Positions 34,980-45,398 are shown, numbered from the stretch's first letter. The stretch is 64,000 nucleotides of DNA from Acidobacteriota bacterium (GCA_016191085.1 JACPPJ010000015.1:1-64000); one strand, 5' to 3'. A program made the numbers and translations. Notes: generated by a model from the letters alone, not told the origin.

Positions 34980-36419
34980 TTATGAGTTAGCGCCTTTCAA
35001 CACTTCCAGCGCGCGACGGAGTCTGGCGCGGCAAAGGTCGCGGCCGAGGATCTCCATGGAATCGAACAGCGGAGTGGAGGTAGGACTCCCGGTAATAGCT
35101 ACATAGAACGGTCGAAGGAAATCGCGCAGTTTGCTTTGAAACTCGTCACAGAGTTGCTTGAACAACGCTCCAATGGCTTGTTTGTCCCAGCAGCCCAGCG
35201 CATCGAACTCTTCGAGCGCTCTCGCGAATGCTTTCCTGCTCACTTCAACCGGCACCTTCTTGTCTTCAAAATCAGCCGCCTTGACGGGCAGCTCTCCAGA
35301 GAAGAAGAACGCGGTCAGAGGACCGAGGTCGCTCAGGATCGATACGCGCTGCTTAGTGAGGGCGGCAATCGGCATCAGATATTCGCGGTTCAACGCCCAC
35401 TTCTGAACGCGCTCCGCGTACTGCTCATCGCTGAGGTCTTCGCGCACCCAGCGCCCGTTTAGCCATGAGAGTTTCTTAATGTCAAAAACCGGGCCGCCCA
35501 GGGAGATGTGCGCCAAGTCGAACTTCTCCACCATCTCCGCCAAAGAAAGTTTCTCTTCTCCCTCCGGCATGGACCAGGCCATCAGACCCAGGTAGTTCAG
35601 CATTGCTTCGGGAAGAAAACCCATTCGCTGGTAATAAACCAGGCTAGTGGGATTTTTCCGCTTGCTCAATTTACTCTTGTCCGGATTGCGGAGCAGCGGA
35701 AGATGGCAGAAGACAGGCTTCTCCCACCCGAAGTAGTCGTACAGGAGAAGATGCTTTGGAGTCGAGTTGATCCACTCTTCCCCGCGAATGACGTGAGTAA
35801 TGCCCATCAGGTGGTCGTCCACAACGTTGGCCAGGTGATAAGTGGGCATTCCGTCCTGCTTCAGCAGCACCTGCATGTCCACCATGTCCCACCCGATCTC
35901 AATCCTGCCGCGCAGCAGATCGGTCATCTCACAGACTCCCTGCTCCGGAACTTTCATGCGGATGACATACGGAACATTGTCTCGCAGCAGTTGCTCTACT
36001 TCCGCTTGTGAAAGCCCAAGGCATCGCCCATCGTATCCCGGACGGAGCCCTGCCGGCTGTTGTGCTTTGCGCAATTCGGCCAAACGCTCCGACGTACAGA
36101 AGCAGCGAAAGGCATGGCCTTCCTCCAACAGCCGCGCCACATGTTGGCGATAGATTTCGCCCCGCAGACTCTGCTGATAGGGACCGTGAGGTCCGCCCAC
36201 GTCAGGCCCTTCATCCCAATCGAGTCCCAGCCACCGCAGGGAGTTTAAGATCGCCTCCTGCGATTGGGGATTACTCCGGGCCATGTCCGTGTCCTCGATC
36301 CGCAGGATAAATTGGCCGCCTGATTTTCGCGCAAAACAGTAGTTGAAAAGGGCTACGTAAGCGGTGCCGACGTGAGGGTCCCCGGTGGGAGAGGGCGCGA
36401 TGCGGGTGCGAACAGTCAA
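34980..36419 (-). CDS. gltX: Glutamyl-tRNA synthetase
   Basis: Charges tRNA-Glu with glutamate. 479 residues, near the usual 470-490. Class I motifs: [16 protein letters not shown] (HIGH region, residues 6-21), FILRIEDTD, and KLSKRKNP (KMSKS-like) near residue 240. The start is TTG at 36419, preceded by GAAGGAG at about 8 nt; the partial second copy of this region at 40.8-41.0 kb keeps the same TTG and ribosome binding site. The C-terminal anticodon-binding half is present, so this is the functional copy. Downstream (minus-strand) spacer to the Spy-like gene is 168 nt. Confidence 0.96.
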   Translation of the reverse strand: MTVRTRIAPSPTGDPHVGTAYVALFNYCFARKSGGQFILRIEDTDMARSNPQSQEAILNSLRWLGLDWDEGPDVGGPHGPYQQSLRGEIYRQHVARLLEEGHAFRCFCTSERLAELRKAQQPAGLRPGYDGRCLGLSQAEVEQLLRDNVPYVIRMKVPEQGVCEMTDLLRGRIEIGWDMVDMQVLLKQDGMPTYHLANVVDDHLMGITHVIRGEEWINSTPKHLLLYDYFGWEKPVFCHLPLLRNPDKSKLSKRKNPTSLVYYQRMGFLPEAMLNYLGLMAWSMPEGEEKLSLAEMVEKFDLAHISLGGPVFDIKKLSWLNGRWVREDLSDEQYAERVQKWALNREYLMPIAALTKQRVSILSDLGPLTAFFFSGELPVKAADFEDKKVPVEVSRKAFARALEEFDALGCWDKQAIGALFKQLCDEFQSKLRDFLRPFYVAITGSPTSTPLFDSMEILGRDLCRARLRRALEVLKGANS

Positions 36420-36605
36420 ACGGTTGGCTCCTTCGGATGAAAGGTCCTTGCCGGAATGCCGGGGAGGCAGAAAGCAAACAGCAATTATAGCCTATCGCGC
36501 AAAGTATCCTGGAGAGGGTAGCAGGCGATTGCTTCCTGTTTTTCCTTGACTGCGAATTCTTGAAGGGGTGCAGAGGTCTTCTATTGTGCTAAAATCGGCG
36601 GCGTT

Positions 36606-37169
36606 ATGGAGCGTTTTTACCTTTATGCTGCTGTTCTCGGTGTTTTGGCCTTTATATTAGCCATACCGATGGCTGTTGCCGCAAACCTGCTAACACCAAA
36701 GGTCCAGCGATGGTGGGCTAGCTCTTCTCGAAGTCGTGCATTGAAGCGGCTAAGCCGTTTGGAGAAGCAAATTTCCGAATTGCAAGCAATGTCAGAATGG
36801 CATCTCATGGCTCGGATCATGCATGCCGGCGTCGGGTTTTTTTTCGCGCTTTTTATGATTCTTCTCGCCTTATTGTATTTTCTCTATTTAAACGATCTAT
36901 ATCTATTTGCTCATAACGGTTTTAAATTGCAAAGTGATATCACCGAGACTGACATTGTTCGTAAAGCTGAACGACTCATCTACATCATTTCTACATCCAG
37001 TTTCATACAAGGTCTAGAGTTTCACCGCTTATCAGTTGGCTTAAGACAACTCTCTCCAACACATAGAAACAAGCGGCTTGAGGATTTGAAAACAGATCGT
37101 GATGTCCTAACGCAAAGGCTGGGAGTTGTGGATAATTCTCTTCCACGACTTACCGCTCCTCATTGTTAA
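36606..37169 (+). CDS. Orphan two-helix membrane protein in the first gltX/glnS junction
   Basis: 187 residues. An N-terminal membrane helix (residues 4-28) is followed by a basic coiled-coil-like segment ([19 protein letters not shown]), then a second helix ([18 protein letters not shown], residues 77-95), then a helical cytoplasmic or periplasmic tail. The gene is A+T richer than its neighbours and faces opposite to gltX. I do not recognise the family. Its place between gltX and a glnS 3' fragment parallels the nuclease/NTPase gene at 41.2-43.6 kb, so both may be cargo of one insertion slot. Confidence 0.6.
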   Translation: MERFYLYAAVLGVLAFILAIPMAVAANLLTPKVQRWWASSSRSRALKRLSRLEKQISELQAMSEWHLMARIMHAGVGFFFALFMILLALLYFLYLNDLYLFAHNGFKLQSDITETDIVRKAERLIYIISTSSFIQGLEFHRLSVGLRQLSPTHRNKRLEDLKTDRDVLTQRLGVVDNSLPRLTAPHC

Positions 37170-37340
37170 ACTCTGGTTTTTTCAAATTCGAGCGCGCGGG
37201 ATCCGGCAGGATCAGGATCATCTTCGCATCGACGCCGAGAAGCAGCGCGCTTTCGTAGAAGTCGTTGACTACCACGGCGTATGTCTACAAATGAGCCATC
37301 ATACCGTGCTGTATTGCGTGACGACGTGGCGCCGCCTATC

Positions 37341-37470
37341 CCTTCTGTTTGCGCTCGAATCTTCGCCCAGGTATCCCGTAATGTCGCTGTGCGGTTGAAG
37401 ACTAGCTTCTCGGGTTTCGAGTCGCGATCAACACACAAGTAACCGAGCCGCTCAAACTGATACAGAGAAT
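37341..37470 (-). pseudogene. Duplicated 3' fragment of glnS
   Basis: About 130 nt closely match the real glnS 3' region at 43670-43800 (by eye about 90 percent). The translated part reads [28 protein letters not shown] and LRDTWAKI, versus the same GlnRS C-terminal words in the intact gene. An extra A near 37358 shifts the frame relative to glnS. The rest of glnS is absent. The stretch 37170-37511 holds nothing else that I can name. Confidence 0.85.
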
Positions 37471-37511
37471 CGACCGGAACACCGGGCAGATACAGGTCGC
37501 TGCCATCGGGC

Positions 37512-38693
37512 TCACATGAAATTTTTCGTGTGATAAGCGGAAAGAGTCTCGGCGTCCTGCGCGCCGAATCCAAGGGATTGCAAGCGTTCCCTACGGGAGC
37601 GGTCCATATCCCGGTGCAGCTCCGCGACGCAGGATGCGCCGTGGCGGATCTGCGAAGGCTCAATGCCGCCCCCGGAGTAGATCACGAGGGCATCATGCAC
37701 GTACGGACTCAGCCCGGTGACGGAGGCAAGGACATTGTTCCTCCGCTCGACGGCCGCCGCCAATGAGGACCGGCGTTCCGGTTCGAGTCCCAAGATGTAC
37801 CGAATATGTTCGACGCCGAAAGCCACGTGCCGCGCCTCATCGCGATGAGCAAGGCGCGCCAGCATCGCCGTCACCGCATCCGGGGCGTGACGTTCCAGAA
37901 ATGGCAGTAAAGTCAAAAATGTCCCTTCTCCCATTACGCAAAGCAGGAAAACCGCAGAGGTGAAATCCGCTTCCTCCATCAGACTCTTGAGCGAAAGCTG
38001 TCCACTGGCCGCGGTCGTTCCGAGTCCCTGCCCTCCCGCTTCGGCCCGTTTTATAAAAGCCTCTGCGTGCCGAGCCTCGTCGGCGATCTGCATCGCCAAC
38101 ACTTGCACGACTTCCCTATAATGGGGATGAATACGAGCAAGAAAACGGGCAGGGATATAGAGTGCGGCGAATTCATTTTCCGTCAGAAAGGTCATGATCT
38201 GACAAACCGCACCTTCCACCTCGGAAGAGAGCTTGGGAAGCTGCTGCCACGGAATGTCCTTCGCCGCTGACCACTGGTTCGCCACCGCCTGGCGATGGAT
38301 GCTGTTGAGTTCCTGCGCCCACACGTCCTTCTTCCTGGAAAGGGGAAATGAAAGGCTAGGGCCGCCGGCCTCGAGCATCGCACCGCGCGGCGCCAAAGCC
38401 CAGGTCGGCTCCGCTACCTCCGCCACTTCCGGGCCAGAACTGAGCAACGGGACCGCGACCGCGCCGCGTTCGATTATGTAAATCCCGACTCCGTTGCCAC
38501 CTCCGTGATATGGGTTGCCCGACTGACGGCACCAGGAGCGGATGTGCAGTTCGAGGTCGGACGAGTCGCCGTGGACCTCCAGCAACTCTCCCTCGGCCAT
38601 GCGGGCGAGACTGCGCCGCAGCAATACCGGCACCCCCTGATGAAACGCCAGGTCTTCGAGGTCGAGCCGCAGCTTTGGAATGATTTCAGGCAT
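37512..38693 (-). CDS. TusA-like domain fused to a ferritin-like di-iron protein
   Basis: 393 residues. The first 65 residues resemble a TusA/SirA-type sulfur-carrier fold ([20 protein letters not shown], then [12 protein letters not shown]); the Cys is in the second half rather than the usual CPxP site. Residues about 165-310 form a ferritin-like four-helix bundle with two Glu...ExxH sets: ENEFAALY...DEARHAEAF and GEGTFLTLL...[10 protein letters not shown], consistent with a di-iron centre. It overlaps the PhnD-like gene stop by 8 nt, so it is the last gene of a three-gene operon. An oxygenase or oxidase role is inferred; the substrate is unknown. Confidence 0.7.
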   Translation of the reverse strand: MPEIIPKLRLDLEDLAFHQGVPVLLRRSLARMAEGELLEVHGDSSDLELHIRSWCRQSGNPYHGGGNGVGIYIIERGAVAVPLLSSGPEVAEVAEPTWALAPRGAMLEAGGPSLSFPLSRKKDVWAQELNSIHRQAVANQWSAAKDIPWQQLPKLSSEVEGAVCQIMTFLTENEFAALYIPARFLARIHPHYREVVQVLAMQIADEARHAEAFIKRAEAGGQGLGTTAASGQLSLKSLMEEADFTSAVFLLCVMGEGTFLTLLPFLERHAPDAVTAMLARLAHRDEARHVAFGVEHIRYILGLEPERRSSLAAAVERRNNVLASVTGLSPYVHDALVIYSGGGIEPSQIRHGASCVAELHRDMDRSRRERLQSLGFGAQDAETLSAYHTKNFM

Positions 38694-39522
38694 AAAACTT
38701 AAACCGGCTTACTGCATTTTGCAGTTGCTGATACCCGCTGGTGCGAGCAGGCAGCCAGCGATTGAGGCCTTCCAGTTCCATAAAGGTTCGCACGCTGGGA
38801 TCTTCAAACGACATCGCGAGGAGGACTTCAACGAAGGGACGGCTGCGCTTCTCGGAAACTCCGGTGAGCGCGGTGAAATTGCAATGATCGTAGGGAGGCG
38901 TGGTCGCCAGGATCTTCGTTGTGCCGGGATCGAGTGTGCCTTCGTTCACGAACACTGTGAAGTTACTGTCCAGCACGCAGGCCGCGTCCGCCTGACCGGA
39001 AGCCAGTGCTCGTGCCGCGTCGCGCTCTCCGCCGACATGATCCCCATGTTTGCCGAACATCACTTCGTGATATAGGACCTCGAAGTCCTTGCCGGAAACA
39101 AGCCCCGCGTCGGTCAGCATCGCCAGCGGGATCAGTGTCGCCTGGGGAGAATCTGATGCTCCAACAGCGATCGTTTTGCCTTTCAGGTCCAACACCGAAG
39201 CAATATTGGAATTCTGCCGTACCAGAATGTGGGTGGTGAGGTCGCGATCGCTGTCGCGCATCGCCAAAGCCTGGCACTTTCCCTTAGTTGCGAGATCCGT
39301 TCTTACCCAGGCCAATGGCGAGTTCCAGGCAATGTCAATCTCTCCGGAGAGCATCGCGTCCACCTGAGCATCATAGTGGGAGTAGAGAACATAATCGATT
39401 TCGACGCCTCTCTTGTGGAAGTAGTCCTTGAATCCTTCCCAGATTGTGACGACTTTGGGATCGTAGGCAACCGCTCCGATTCGCAGAGGGCGGTCCGAGG
39501 ATTTCTTGTCAGATTTTGGCAT
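38686..39522 (-). CDS. PhnD/SsuA-like substrate-binding protein without a signal peptide
   Basis: 278 residues from the ATG at 39522. The periplasmic-binding fold of the PhnD family is evident: RIGAVAYDPKVVTIWEGFKD, SGEIDIAWNSPLAWV, LKGKTIAVGASDSPQATLIP and ALASGQADAACVLDSN. The N terminus (MPKSDKKSSDRPLRIG) has no signal peptide or lipobox, and the only longer in-frame start does not create one. There is no ABC permease or ATPase gene nearby. It may therefore bind a phosphonate-, sulfonate- or oxyanion-like ligand in the cytoplasm for the adjacent enzymes. Confidence 0.75.
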   Translation of the reverse strand: MPKSDKKSSDRPLRIGAVAYDPKVVTIWEGFKDYFHKRGVEIDYVLYSHYDAQVDAMLSGEIDIAWNSPLAWVRTDLATKGKCQALAMRDSDRDLTTHILVRQNSNIASVLDLKGKTIAVGASDSPQATLIPLAMLTDAGLVSGKDFEVLYHEVMFGKHGDHVGGERDAARALASGQADAACVLDSNFTVFVNEGTLDPGTTKILATTPPYDHCNFTALTGVSEKRSRPFVEVLLAMSFEDPSVRTFMELEGLNRWLPARTSGYQQLQNAVSRFKFYA

Positions 39523-39563
39523 AGGACAATCCGTATTTCTTTTTTTTACTAATAGCACTGCCG

Positions 39564-40712
39564 TCAGAAGAGTGGCATACCGCAGGTGGATTTGCCGATA
39601 AAATCGTACAGCGCATCAGTGACAGGCGCCATTACAGTGGCCGCGCGGCTATCCCGGAAAAAGCGTTCCACGGCGACGTCTTTGCGAAAAGCCGCCCCGC
39701 CGCAAACCCTCATAGCCAAATCCAGGACTTCGAGGGAAGTTTCGGCGCCCGCGACCTTGGATTCCAGCACACGCAGCATCACATCATCCCGCTGCTGCTC
39801 GACGGCTTCGACGGCATCCAGTAGAAAACCGCGAACGAGATCTATTTTCACACGACTCCTAGCAATATGCCCGCGCACCTGCGGCAGGTCGGCAATTTTC
39901 GAGCTATCGTACGAGTACCTGGAATTCGTCACATGTTGGACGGCCCGGGCCAAGGCACCTTCCATCATACCCAAGGAAACCGCGCAGCTTTGCACATTGA
40001 AATAAGGCAGAATGACTCCCATCATTACATCGAACCCTTTTCCGTCCTCACCTAAACGGCTCGACTCGGAAACCAGGACATCCCGCGCCGTGATCGGAGC
40101 AGAACCATTCCCGCGCAATCCCAGGCCGTCGAACGGCGCTGAGATCGTAAGTCCCTTCGCGTCCGAAGGAACCGCCCAGATGGTGCTCAGCCCTTGGGCG
40201 GCCACAGGCTTGCTAGACCAAACGTATAAGTCACACTTTCCAGCCGCCGTGATCAATTGCTTGGAGCCGTTCAGCCGGATGCCGTTTCCGTTCCTCTCCG
40301 CCGTGCCTACCGGTACCCAGAAGTGGCTGCGTGACCCGGTTTCGGAGAAAGCCAGCGTGGCCAACTGACCTCTGGTGGCTACAGCTTTCCTTAGATCTTC
40401 TGTGCCAAAATGTTCGATCGCGGTGGTCGCGCAATTATGCATGATCGTAATCATGGCTGTGGAGGGGCAATCGCGAGCGATCCGCTCCGCCACGGCAACA
40501 GCAGAACGAATTCCCTGACCCTGTCCTCCCATCTCCTTAGCACTGAGAAGGCCAAGCAGCCCGGCGTTTCGCATGGCGTCTATATTTTCTCTCGGAAAGC
40601 GGCCCTCTTTGTCGGTCGTTGCGGCCCGTGGCTCGATCACTTCCCGTGCGATCCTATCCACCGCAGCCAGAATCCGCAATCCTTCTTCATTCAGTTTCCA
40701 CGAGTTGCTCAT
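39564..40712 (-). CDS. Acyl-CoA dehydrogenase-family flavoprotein lacking the usual catalytic Glu
   Basis: 382 residues with the acyl-CoA dehydrogenase fold: N-terminal helical domain (GLLSAKEMGGQGQGIRSAV), middle beta domain (LAFSETGSRSHFWVPVGTA), C-terminal helices (FRKDVAVERFFRDSRAATVM). Where dehydrogenases end with the YEGT-type segment supplying the base, this protein has VMAPVTDALYDF, so the Glu is missing at that place. Members without it include flavin-dependent monooxygenases of the DszC/SfnB type. First gene of the operon with the PhnD-like and TusA-ferritin genes; together they suggest oxidation of a sulfur-, phosphorus- or similar heteroatom compound. Confidence 0.75.
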   Translation of the reverse strand: MSNSWKLNEEGLRILAAVDRIAREVIEPRAATTDKEGRFPRENIDAMRNAGLLGLLSAKEMGGQGQGIRSAVAVAERIARDCPSTAMITIMHNCATTAIEHFGTEDLRKAVATRGQLATLAFSETGSRSHFWVPVGTAERNGNGIRLNGSKQLITAAGKCDLYVWSSKPVAAQGLSTIWAVPSDAKGLTISAPFDGLGLRGNGSAPITARDVLVSESSRLGEDGKGFDVMMGVILPYFNVQSCAVSLGMMEGALARAVQHVTNSRYSYDSSKIADLPQVRGHIARSRVKIDLVRGFLLDAVEAVEQQRDDVMLRVLESKVAGAETSLEVLDLAMRVCGGAAFRKDVAVERFFRDSRAATVMAPVTDALYDFIGKSTCGMPLF

Positions 40713-40756
40713 TGCGCTTATTTCCTTTCAAGGAGTGCTCCTGCGCGCTACTCCTA

Positions 40757-41000
<244 letters not shown>

Positions 41001-41150
41001 GAGTAAGTCCTTTGGGTGATTCGACGCTGAGGCGAGTCAACGGCCAGTACACGATTCCCTCACGAAACGGCGCGAGTCGCCTGTCGATTTTTACGTCAGG
41101 ATGAGCCATACTTCGAAGGATTGTCGAAAAGAATTGGTGGGAAATCTCAA

Positions 41151-43616
41151 ATGTTAATCGATGAGAATTCGGCACTGTCCACGGAGAGCGATGTTGAGCA
41201 AAAGATCCTCTTCCCACTCCTGACCGGAGACGGGTATCTGGGTATACCTGTAGCCAACGTCCATACCAAAGAGTATCTTCCTCCCACTCCCCTCGATAAA
41301 GCCGCAGGCAAGACGATTGGCTACTATCCGGATTACTCAATTTGGTTTCATGGTCTGCCAGTAATGATAATTGAAGCCAAATCTCCTGATGTTGATCCGC
41401 AGATAGGTTACCGCGAAGCTAGTCTGTATGCTCGGCACCTGAACCAGAAGTTTCCCGCCGGAGTCAACCCGTGTGCTCGCATCATCTCCTCAAACGGCAA
41501 CAGATTACTGTACGGACCTTGGGACGCGGCACCAGAGATTGAGTTGTCATTGTCTGATCTCAATGTGGGCACTGCCGGGCTGGAGAATTTACAGTCGCGT
41601 TGCTTCGGCCACATACTCGATAAATCTGCAATAGAAATCTCCCAGAGGCTCCAGCTCATAAACATCGTTATCCCCTATGACCTACTGGGAGGCCAAGCTG
41701 TGCTCAACGCCAAGCGGCCTCTAAACACGTTCGCAGCCGACTTGTCTCCGGTCCTTCGGCGTTACTTCTCATCCACCCCGCAGGAAAACGTTCACGAGAT
41801 CGCCGAAAAAGCATACATTTCCTCAAACGAAGTTACCGAATACGATCGTGTTTTGGAGTCGTTGCTCAAGGAGCGGCTCTCACTTCGGCAGACCGCGATC
41901 GTCAAACCGCTGGAGCCCAGCCGACGGGAAGAACCCAACGTGGCGCACGCAATCGCCTCCTTTGATGAGCAACGCCCCATGACAGGACAGCTTCAAATCG
42001 TCCAGGGCCCAGTCGGCGCGGGTAAGTCTTTGTTCGCGCGGCGATATTGCGATGTTTTGCAAGATCCCGACCAAGCTAAACGGACGCGTTGGGCATTCAT
42101 AGACTTCAATACTGGTGCGATAAGCAATACGCTTAGTCCCGAACGGTGGTTATACGAATCGTTCATGCAGGCATTCCAGAGTGAGAATCCGTCACTGGAC
42201 GTGTACTCTGCTAGCGCTCAGCGAGGTATCTTTTCTAGAAACCTTCAGAGGCGGCGCAGCGTGTACGAAGAACTTGAGCGAGTATCTCCCGAATCGGCGG
42301 CCGTGCAGCGGGCAACCGACCTTGCCAAATGGCAAGACGACCCGAAAGAGTTCACGCAAGGGCTCGCTACATATATTTTGGGGAGCCGTCACGAAGTACT
42401 CGTCGTAGTGATGGACAACGTGGACCGACTTGATCTCAACGGACAGCTAACGGCGTTCAATATCGCCCTTTCTTTCATGGCACTGACGAAGTGCTTTGTG
42501 ATCCTCCAAATGCGAGACGAGACATACGAGCGGTTCAAGGATAAGCCGCCTCTAGATACCTACCGCTCGGGCATAACATTTCACATTTCGCCGCCTCGAT
42601 TCATAGACGTCGTCAAGCGCCGACTTGAACTGAGTCTGGAGTATTTGACGGCCCATGCCGCCGAGGTACAACGATATACCTTGGAATCCGGGATGCGGAT
42701 CAGTTATCCGAAATCGGCGCTCGGTTGGTTTCTAGGACAACTATACTTGGAGCTGTTCGAACGCCGCCACAACATCTCTCGCGTCCTCGAGGCGCTTGCC
42801 GGATGGGACGTGCGCCGAGCACTGGAAATGTTCGTGAGCGTTATTACCTCGGGACACCTCAGTGAAGAATCGATCACATCGAGTGTCATGGGTGCGAAAA
42901 GTATTCCCATCAGAGAGCACACTGTTCTTAAAATTTTGATGCGCACGGATTACCGTTTTGCGAGCGATCAAAGTGGCTACATCATCAACGTGTTTGGCTT
43001 CGACAAAGAATGGGAGAGGCCGGACAATTTTCTTCTTGTCGAGGCACTGTACTATTTAACGGCGAACCGTAAGAAGCGAGGAGAAATCGGCCTGGAAGGG
43101 TACTTTACCTGCCGGCATGTTGCGAATGCTCTGCAACAGTTTAGCTACGTGCCGGAGGATGTTCTCGCTGCTCTCAATCATCTGCTCCGGAAACGGCTTA
43201 TCGTTGCGGACCACATGAATCATACGTCCGTTGCGTTTGATGACTCAGTTCGCATTCTTGCGGCCGGATTCATGCATTTACGGGTTTTGACCGAGCGACT
43301 TGAGTACCTGTTCGGTATTTTGCCTACAGTGCCGATCGCTGACCGACACGTTGCGCAACAGATCGCGCGGGTTCTAGAGAAAGAGAAACTTACCGGAGAG
43401 GTTTTGGCAACGGAGAAGATCCGCGCAGTTCGACATTTTCTTCGCTATTTATGGTCACTACATGCCTCCGTCAGAGGGCGCAGTGTCCACGCTGCGGATG
43501 AGTACAGCGGCGCGGATTATGTCCTGAAAAAGATTGCGGCGTGCTTGGCTAACTTTTATATCAAAGGCATCAAAGGCATAGCTTCGCCGGATGAGGAGGA
43601 CGTGCTTGATCTTTGA
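41151..43616 (+). CDS. Predicted PD-(D/E)XK nuclease fused to a P-loop (STAND/AAA-like) NTPase; candidate defence protein
   Basis: 821 residues from the ATG at 41151; a TTG at 41121 is possible. Residues 10-125 resemble the N-terminal nuclease domain of type I restriction HsdR: Glu16 in ESDVEQKILFPLL, Asp61 in GYYPDYSIW, Glu75-x-Lys77 in MIIEAKSPD, and a Gln84/Tyr93 pair. A P-loop NTPase follows: Walker A GPVGAGKS (residues 286-293), Walker B VVVMDNVDRLD (418-428) and a sensor-like segment ILQMRDETYERF. The C-terminal third is helical with a winged-helix-like part (VLAALNHLLRKRLIVADHM). There are no helicase motifs and no hsdM/hsdS genes. The layout resembles nuclease-STAND (Avs-like) defence proteins; function is inferred. 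Confidence 0.72.
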   Translation: MLIDENSALSTESDVEQKILFPLLTGDGYLGIPVANVHTKEYLPPTPLDKAAGKTIGYYPDYSIWFHGLPVMIIEAKSPDVDPQIGYREASLYARHLNQKFPAGVNPCARIISSNGNRLLYGPWDAAPEIELSLSDLNVGTAGLENLQSRCFGHILDKSAIEISQRLQLINIVIPYDLLGGQAVLNAKRPLNTFAADLSPVLRRYFSSTPQENVHEIAEKAYISSNEVTEYDRVLESLLKERLSLRQTAIVKPLEPSRREEPNVAHAIASFDEQRPMTGQLQIVQGPVGAGKSLFARRYCDVLQDPDQAKRTRWAFIDFNTGAISNTLSPERWLYESFMQAFQSENPSLDVYSASAQRGIFSRNLQRRRSVYEELERVSPESAAVQRATDLAKWQDDPKEFTQGLATYILGSRHEVLVVVMDNVDRLDLNGQLTAFNIALSFMALTKCFVILQMRDETYERFKDKPPLDTYRSGITFHISPPRFIDVVKRRLELSLEYLTAHAAEVQRYTLESGMRISYPKSALGWFLGQLYLELFERRHNISRVLEALAGWDVRRALEMFVSVITSGHLSEESITSSVMGAKSIPIREHTVLKILMRTDYRFASDQSGYIINVFGFDKEWERPDNFLLVEALYYLTANRKKRGEIGLEGYFTCRHVANALQQFSYVPEDVLAALNHLLRKRLIVADHMNHTSVAFDDSVRILAAGFMHLRVLTERLEYLFGILPTVPIADRHVAQQIARVLEKEKLTGEVLATEKIRAVRHFLRYLWSLHASVRGRSVHAADEYSGADYVLKKIAACLANFYIKGIKGIASPDEEDVLDL

Positions 43617-43631
43617 TGAACGAGTCCGGCC

Positions 43632-45398
43632 TCATGTACAATAACGCAAACCCTTACTTCCCCCCTGCCCCTTCTGTTTCCGCTCGATCTTCGCCCAGGT
43701 ATCCCGTAATGTCGCTGTGCGGTTGAAGACGAGCTTCCCGGGTTTCGAATCGGGATCAACACAGAAGTAACCGAGCCGCTCAAACTGGTACAGAGAGCCG
43801 GCCGCAGCACCAGCGAGACACGGTTCTATCTTGCAGCGCTCGACGATCTCCAGCGAATTTGGGTTCAGATTGATTGTGAAGTCCTCACCCTCTTGGACCT
43901 CATTCGGGTCTTCCTTGGTGAACAAGGTATCGTAGAGCCGCGCCTCAGCCTCCAGCGCGTGCGGTGCGGAAACCCAGTGGATGGTGGACTTCACCTTGCG
44001 TCCATCGGGGGCATTGCCGCCGCGTGTCTCCGGATCGTAAGTGCAGCGCAACTCCACAATGTTTCCGCTGGCGTCCTTGATTACGTCCCTGCAAGTCATC
44101 ATATAGGCATACCGCAAGCGCACCTCACGCCCTGGCGAAAGCCGGTAAAACCCCTTGGGGGGATCCTCCCGGAAGTCGTCGCGCTCGATATACAATACGC
44201 GCGAAAATGGCACCTTCCGTGTGCCCGCGTTGGCGTCTTCCGGGTTGTTCACTGCCTCCATCTCTTCCACGAGATCCTCCGGATAGTTTTCGATGACCAC
44301 CCGTAGAGGACGAAGGACCGCCATGACGCGAAGCGCACGCTTATTCAGGTCTTCACGGACACAGTGCTCCAGCAACGCGAGTTCGATGACGCCATTTGTT
44401 TTCGACACACCGATTCGGCTGCAGAATTCGCGGAATGCCTCCGACGTATAACCCCGCCGTCGTGCACCCTTGAGAGTGGGCATGCGGGGATCGTCCCAAC
44501 CGCGCACGTGTCCGTCGCGAACGAGCTGGAGCAACTTCCGCTTGCTCAGCAGCGTGTAGGTCAGGTTCAGCCGGTCAAACTCGATCTGCTGCGGATGATG
44601 GATTCCGAGTTGCTCGATGAACCAATCATAGAGCGGGCGATGATCCTCAAATTCCAACGTGCAGATGGAGTGTGTGATGCCTTCGATCGAGTCGCTCTGC
44701 CCGTGAGTGTAGTCGTAGGTTGGATAGATGCACCATTTGTTTCCGCTCCGAGGGTGCTCGGCATGCAAAATTCGATAGAGAATCGGGTCGCGCATATTCA
44801 GGTTCGGTGACGCCATATCGATCTTGGCCCGGAGCGTACGCGAACCGTCCGGGAAATCGCCGGCGCGCATCCGTTCGAACAAGGCCAGGTTCTCTTCCAC
44901 ACCGCGTCCACGGAAGGGACTTTCCCGGCCCGGTTGGCTTAACGTGCCACGATACTCCCGCACCTGGTCGGCAGTCAGGTCGCACACATAAGCCTTGCCC
45001 GCCTGGATAAGCTGGACAGCCCAAGCATACAATTGCTCGAAGTAGTCGGACGCATAGAAAAGACGGTCTTCCCAATCGGCTCCCAACCAACGAACATCTT
45101 CGATGATCGACTCGATGTATTCCATTTCCTCTTTCAGTGGATTGGTGTCGTCAAATCGGAGATTGAATTTGCCTCCAAATTCCTTCGCCAGGCCAAAATT
45201 GAGATGGATTGATTTCGCATGACCGTAGTGCAGATATCCATTCGGTTCAGGGGGAAACCTGGTATGCACGCGGCCGCCATTTTTATTACTCTCGATATCC
45301 CGAAGAATGATGTCGCGAATGAAATGTGATTTCGGCCGCGGCGAATCACCAGCGCGGGGAGTGGATCCAGAAATTTTTTGGGGTGTAGTCATGCTCAT
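43632..45398 (-). CDS. glnS: Glutaminyl-tRNA synthetase
   Basis: Charges tRNA-Gln directly. 588 residues, a little longer than E. coli GlnRS. Class I motifs: [17 protein letters not shown] (HIGH region), [10 protein letters not shown], and LLSKRKLLQ (KMSKS-like). The C-terminal beta-barrels for the anticodon are present ([20 protein letters not shown]). The start pair MSM at 45398 lacks a strong ribosome site. The 3' end overlaps a copy of the sequence duplicated at 37.3-37.5 kb, and its last 12 codons ([13 protein letters not shown]) abut the nuclease/NTPase gene, which converges with it 16 nt away. Confidence 0.95.
   Translation of the reverse strand: MSMTTPQKISGSTPRAGDSPRPKSHFIRDIILRDIESNKNGGRVHTRFPPEPNGYLHYGHAKSIHLNFGLAKEFGGKFNLRFDDTNPLKEEMEYIESIIEDVRWLGADWEDRLFYASDYFEQLYAWAVQLIQAGKAYVCDLTADQVREYRGTLSQPGRESPFRGRGVEENLALFERMRAGDFPDGSRTLRAKIDMASPNLNMRDPILYRILHAEHPRSGNKWCIYPTYDYTHGQSDSIEGITHSICTLEFEDHRPLYDWFIEQLGIHHPQQIEFDRLNLTYTLLSKRKLLQLVRDGHVRGWDDPRMPTLKGARRRGYTSEAFREFCSRIGVSKTNGVIELALLEHCVREDLNKRALRVMAVLRPLRVVIENYPEDLVEEMEAVNNPEDANAGTRKVPFSRVLYIERDDFREDPPKGFYRLSPGREVRLRYAYMMTCRDVIKDASGNIVELRCTYDPETRGGNAPDGRKVKSTIHWVSAPHALEAEARLYDTLFTKEDPNEVQEGEDFTINLNPNSLEIVERCKIEPCLAGAAAGSLYQFERLGYFCVDPDSKPGKLVFNRTATLRDTWAKIERKQKGQGGSKGLRYCT

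Noticed and set aside
41151-43616. Type I restriction enzyme R subunit
   Set aside because: The nuclease end fits, but SF2 helicase motifs and the hsdM and hsdS genes are missing.
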